A stretch of 5,973 nucleotides of DNA. It comes from an uncultured Eubacteriales bacterium (GTDB lineage Bacteria > Bacillota > Clostridia > Oscillospirales > Oscillospiraceae). The notes beneath the pieces are model-generated. The model did no database searches and was not told the DNA's origin. It saw only the letters and a list, made by a program, of their open reading frames with translations. Made by a program: the position numbers and the translations under genes. Location: the NCBI GenBank assembly GCA_900549405.1, contig URNZ01000085.1, forward strand, positions 1-5,973, in the 5' to 3' direction. Of this stretch, positions 4,531 to 5,973 are shown in pieces. How positions within the stretch are numbered: position 1 is the stretch's first letter; each line of letters begins with the position of its first letter.

Positions 4531-4564
4531 TTACAATGCACTGCGCACTGAGGAGGAATTTTCA

Positions 4565-5824
4565 ATGGGAATGACCATGACGCAGAAGATCCTGGCGAAG
4601 GCCGCCGGGCTGGACCGGGTGGAGGCCGGACAGCTGATCGAGGCCAAGCTGGACATGGTGCTGGGCAACGACATCACCACCCCCGTCGCCATCACCGAGT
4701 TTGAGAAGGCCGGCTTTACCCAGGTATTTGATAAAGATAAGATCTCCATCGTTCTGGACCACTACACCCCCTGCAAGGACATCAAGTCCGCCGAGCTGTG
4801 CCTGAAGGCCCGGAACTTTGCCCACAAGCACAACATCACCAACTTCTTCGACGTGGGCCACATGGGCGTGGAGCACGCTCTGCTGCCCGAGAAGGGCCTG
4901 TGCGCCCCCGGCGAGGTCATCGTGGGCGCCGACTCCCACACCTGCACCTATGGCGCGCTGGGCGCGTTCTCCACCGGCGTGGGCTCCACCGACATGGCCG
5001 CCGGTATGGCCACCGGCCTGCTGTGGTTCAAGGTGCCCTCCGCCATCAAAGTCACCCTGAAGGGCAAGCTCCAGCCCCACGTGTCCGGCAAGGACGTGAT
5101 CCTGCACCTGATCGGCCAGATCGGCGTGGACGGCGCTCTGTATAAGTCCCTGGAGTTTGCCGGGGAGGGCGTTGCCTCCCTGTCCATGGATGACCGGTTC
5201 ACCATCGCCAACATGGCCATTGAGGCCGGCGGCAAGAACGGCATCTTCCCCGTGGACGAGAAGACCATGGAGTATATCAACGGCCGGGTGAACCGCCCCT
5301 GCGAGGCCTTTGCCGCCGACCCCGACGCTGTGTATGACAGCGAGGTGGTCATCGACCTGAACACCCTGGAGCCCACCGTGGCCATGCCCCACCTGCCCGA
5401 GAATACGAAAGTGGTCAGCGAGGTGGCCGGGCTGCCCATCAACCAGGTGGTCATCGGCTCCTGCACCAATGGCCGCATCAGCGACCTGCGGGCCGCCGCC
5501 GCCGTGATGAAGGGCAAGAAGGTGGCCGACAACGTGCGCTGCATCGTCATCCCCGCCACCCAGGACATCGTGCTCCAGGCCATGGCCGAGGGTCTGATCC
5601 AGACCTTTATCCAGGCCGGCGCCGCCGTGTCCACCCCCACCTGCGGCCCCTGCCTGGGCGGCCACATGGGCGTGATGGCCGAGGGGGAGCGCACCGTCTC
5701 CACCACCAACCGGAACTTTGTGGGCCGCATGGGCCACGTGACCTCTGAGGTCATCCTGGCCAGCCCCGACGTGGCCGCCGCCTCTGCCATCGCGGGCTGC
5801 GTGGCCGACCCCCGGAAGCTGTAA
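4565..5824 (+). CDS. leuC: 3-isopropylmalate dehydratase large subunit
   Basis: This is a 419-residue aconitase-family subunit that isomerises 2-isopropylmalate to 3-isopropylmalate in leucine synthesis, together with LeuD. The three [4Fe-4S] ligands are C300 (GSCTNG), C360 and C363 ([11 protein letters not shown]). Substrate-side motifs include [20 protein letters not shown] (D123, H125) and DHYTPCKD. The length fits the short LeuC/HacA-like class found in archaea and many Clostridia rather than the 466-residue E. coli type. Close relatives include homoaconitase and 2,3-dimethylmalate dehydratase subunits, so substrate rests on context. The ATG at 4565 has AGGAGG 8 nt upstream; internal Met3 and Met5 have no such spacing. 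leuD starts 50 nt downstream with no terminator between, so the two are co-transcribed. Iron-sulfur dependence makes the enzyme oxygen-sensitive. Confidence 0.93.
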   Translation: MGMTMTQKILAKAAGLDRVEAGQLIEAKLDMVLGNDITTPVAITEFEKAGFTQVFDKDKISIVLDHYTPCKDIKSAELCLKARNFAHKHNITNFFDVGHMGVEHALLPEKGLCAPGEVIVGADSHTCTYGALGAFSTGVGSTDMAAGMATGLLWFKVPSAIKVTLKGKLQPHVSGKDVILHLIGQIGVDGALYKSLEFAGEGVASLSMDDRFTIANMAIEAGGKNGIFPVDEKTMEYINGRVNRPCEAFAADPDAVYDSEVVIDLNTLEPTVAMPHLPENTKVVSEVAGLPINQVVIGSCTNGRISDLRAAAAVMKGKKVADNVRCIVIPATQDIVLQAMAEGLIQTFIQAGAAVSTPTCGPCLGGHMGVMAEGERTVSTTNRNFVGRMGHVTSEVILASPDVAAASAIAGCVADPRKL

Positions 5825-5874
5825 TTTGACTTGGCCCGTTGGACCGGAGACATAGGAAAGGACTGAAACTTTAC

Positions 5875-5973
5875 ATGAAGGTTTATAAATATGGGGCCAA
5901 TGTTGACACCGATGTCATCATTCCCGCCCGTCATCTCAACGATCCCTCCCCGGCGGCCCTGGCCTCCCACTGC
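5875..5973 (+). CDS. leuD: 3-isopropylmalate dehydratase small subunit, N-terminal part (runs off window)
   Basis: The first 33 codons are present. They start [20 protein letters not shown], the hallmark of the LeuD/aconitase swivel domain ([13 protein letters not shown]). Small subunits of this class are about 160-170 residues, so roughly four-fifths lies beyond the window. The ATG at 5875 is preceded by AAAGGA (5857-5862) with a rather long 12-nt spacing; no better start is visible. It pairs with LeuC from the gene 50 nt upstream. Confidence 0.9.
   Translation, partial: MKVYKYGANVDTDVIIPARHLNDPSPAALASHC

Noticed and set aside
4562..5737. 391-residue ORF on - opposite leuC
   Set aside because: Low-complexity Gly/His/Ala composition typical of the antisense of a GC-rich gene; leuC is certain on +.
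4948..5970. 340-residue ORF on - opposite leuC/leuD
   Set aside because: Another antisense shadow with no recognisable domain.
1..5973. CRISPR array, tRNA, rRNA, insertion sequence or attachment site
   Set aside because: No regularly spaced repeats, cloverleaf, terminal inverted repeats or transposase/integrase signatures were seen.

Overview
The window is about 60% GC with short intergenic spacers. It carries strong AGGAGG-type ribosome binding sites and sporulation genes (BofA, YaaL/DUF2508) beside a DUF6514-like protein, an AgrA-type LytTR regulator and a signal-peptide-less amidase. Together these suggest a high-GC, endospore-forming gut Clostridia genome, most likely Oscillospiraceae (Flavonifractor/Lawsonibacter/Intestinimonas type). 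That placement is inferred from gene content and composition, not from a search.

Layout: (1) 1-947, the 3' two-thirds of a YfcC-family membrane carrier on +, closed by a 12-bp GAAA-loop hairpin that can also stop the genes arriving from the other side. (2) 1015-1517 on -, a two-gene operon, yaaL (DUF2508) then bofA, joined by a 4-nt GTGA overlap and preceded by a near-perfect sigma-E-like promoter. (3) 1594-2236, the least conventional part. It contains a terminator hairpin on -, a perfect-consensus sigma-A promoter on + overlapped by an inverted repeat and with no gene behind it, a small DUF6514-like gene on -, and an AT-rich control region with a 0A-box-like site and an inverted repeat. (4) 2237-2965, a LytTR response regulator on + with no kinase beside it. 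(5) 2952-3692 on -, an N-acetylmuramoyl-L-alanine amidase with a C-terminal SH3 domain, overlapping the regulator tail to tail by 14 bp. (6) 3804-4448 on -, a CRP/FNR-type regulator. (7) 4565-5973 on +, leuC and the start of leuD, divergent from the CRP/FNR gene across a 116-bp promoter region with an operator-like inverted repeat.

Working picture: yaaL-bofA belongs to the mother-cell sporulation programme, where BofA restrains pro-sigma-K processing. The amidase resembles cytoplasmic cell-wall hydrolases used in mother-cell lysis or cortex remodelling. LeuC and LeuD form isopropylmalate isomerase for leucine synthesis, and the divergent CRP/FNR protein is a candidate local regulator. Nothing here is a demonstrable new multi-gene system. 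The best leads are regulatory: the orphan sigma-A transcript antisense to the DUF6514-like gene, the sigma-E-like promoter of yaaL-bofA, and sequence motifs shared on either side of the DUF6514-like gene.
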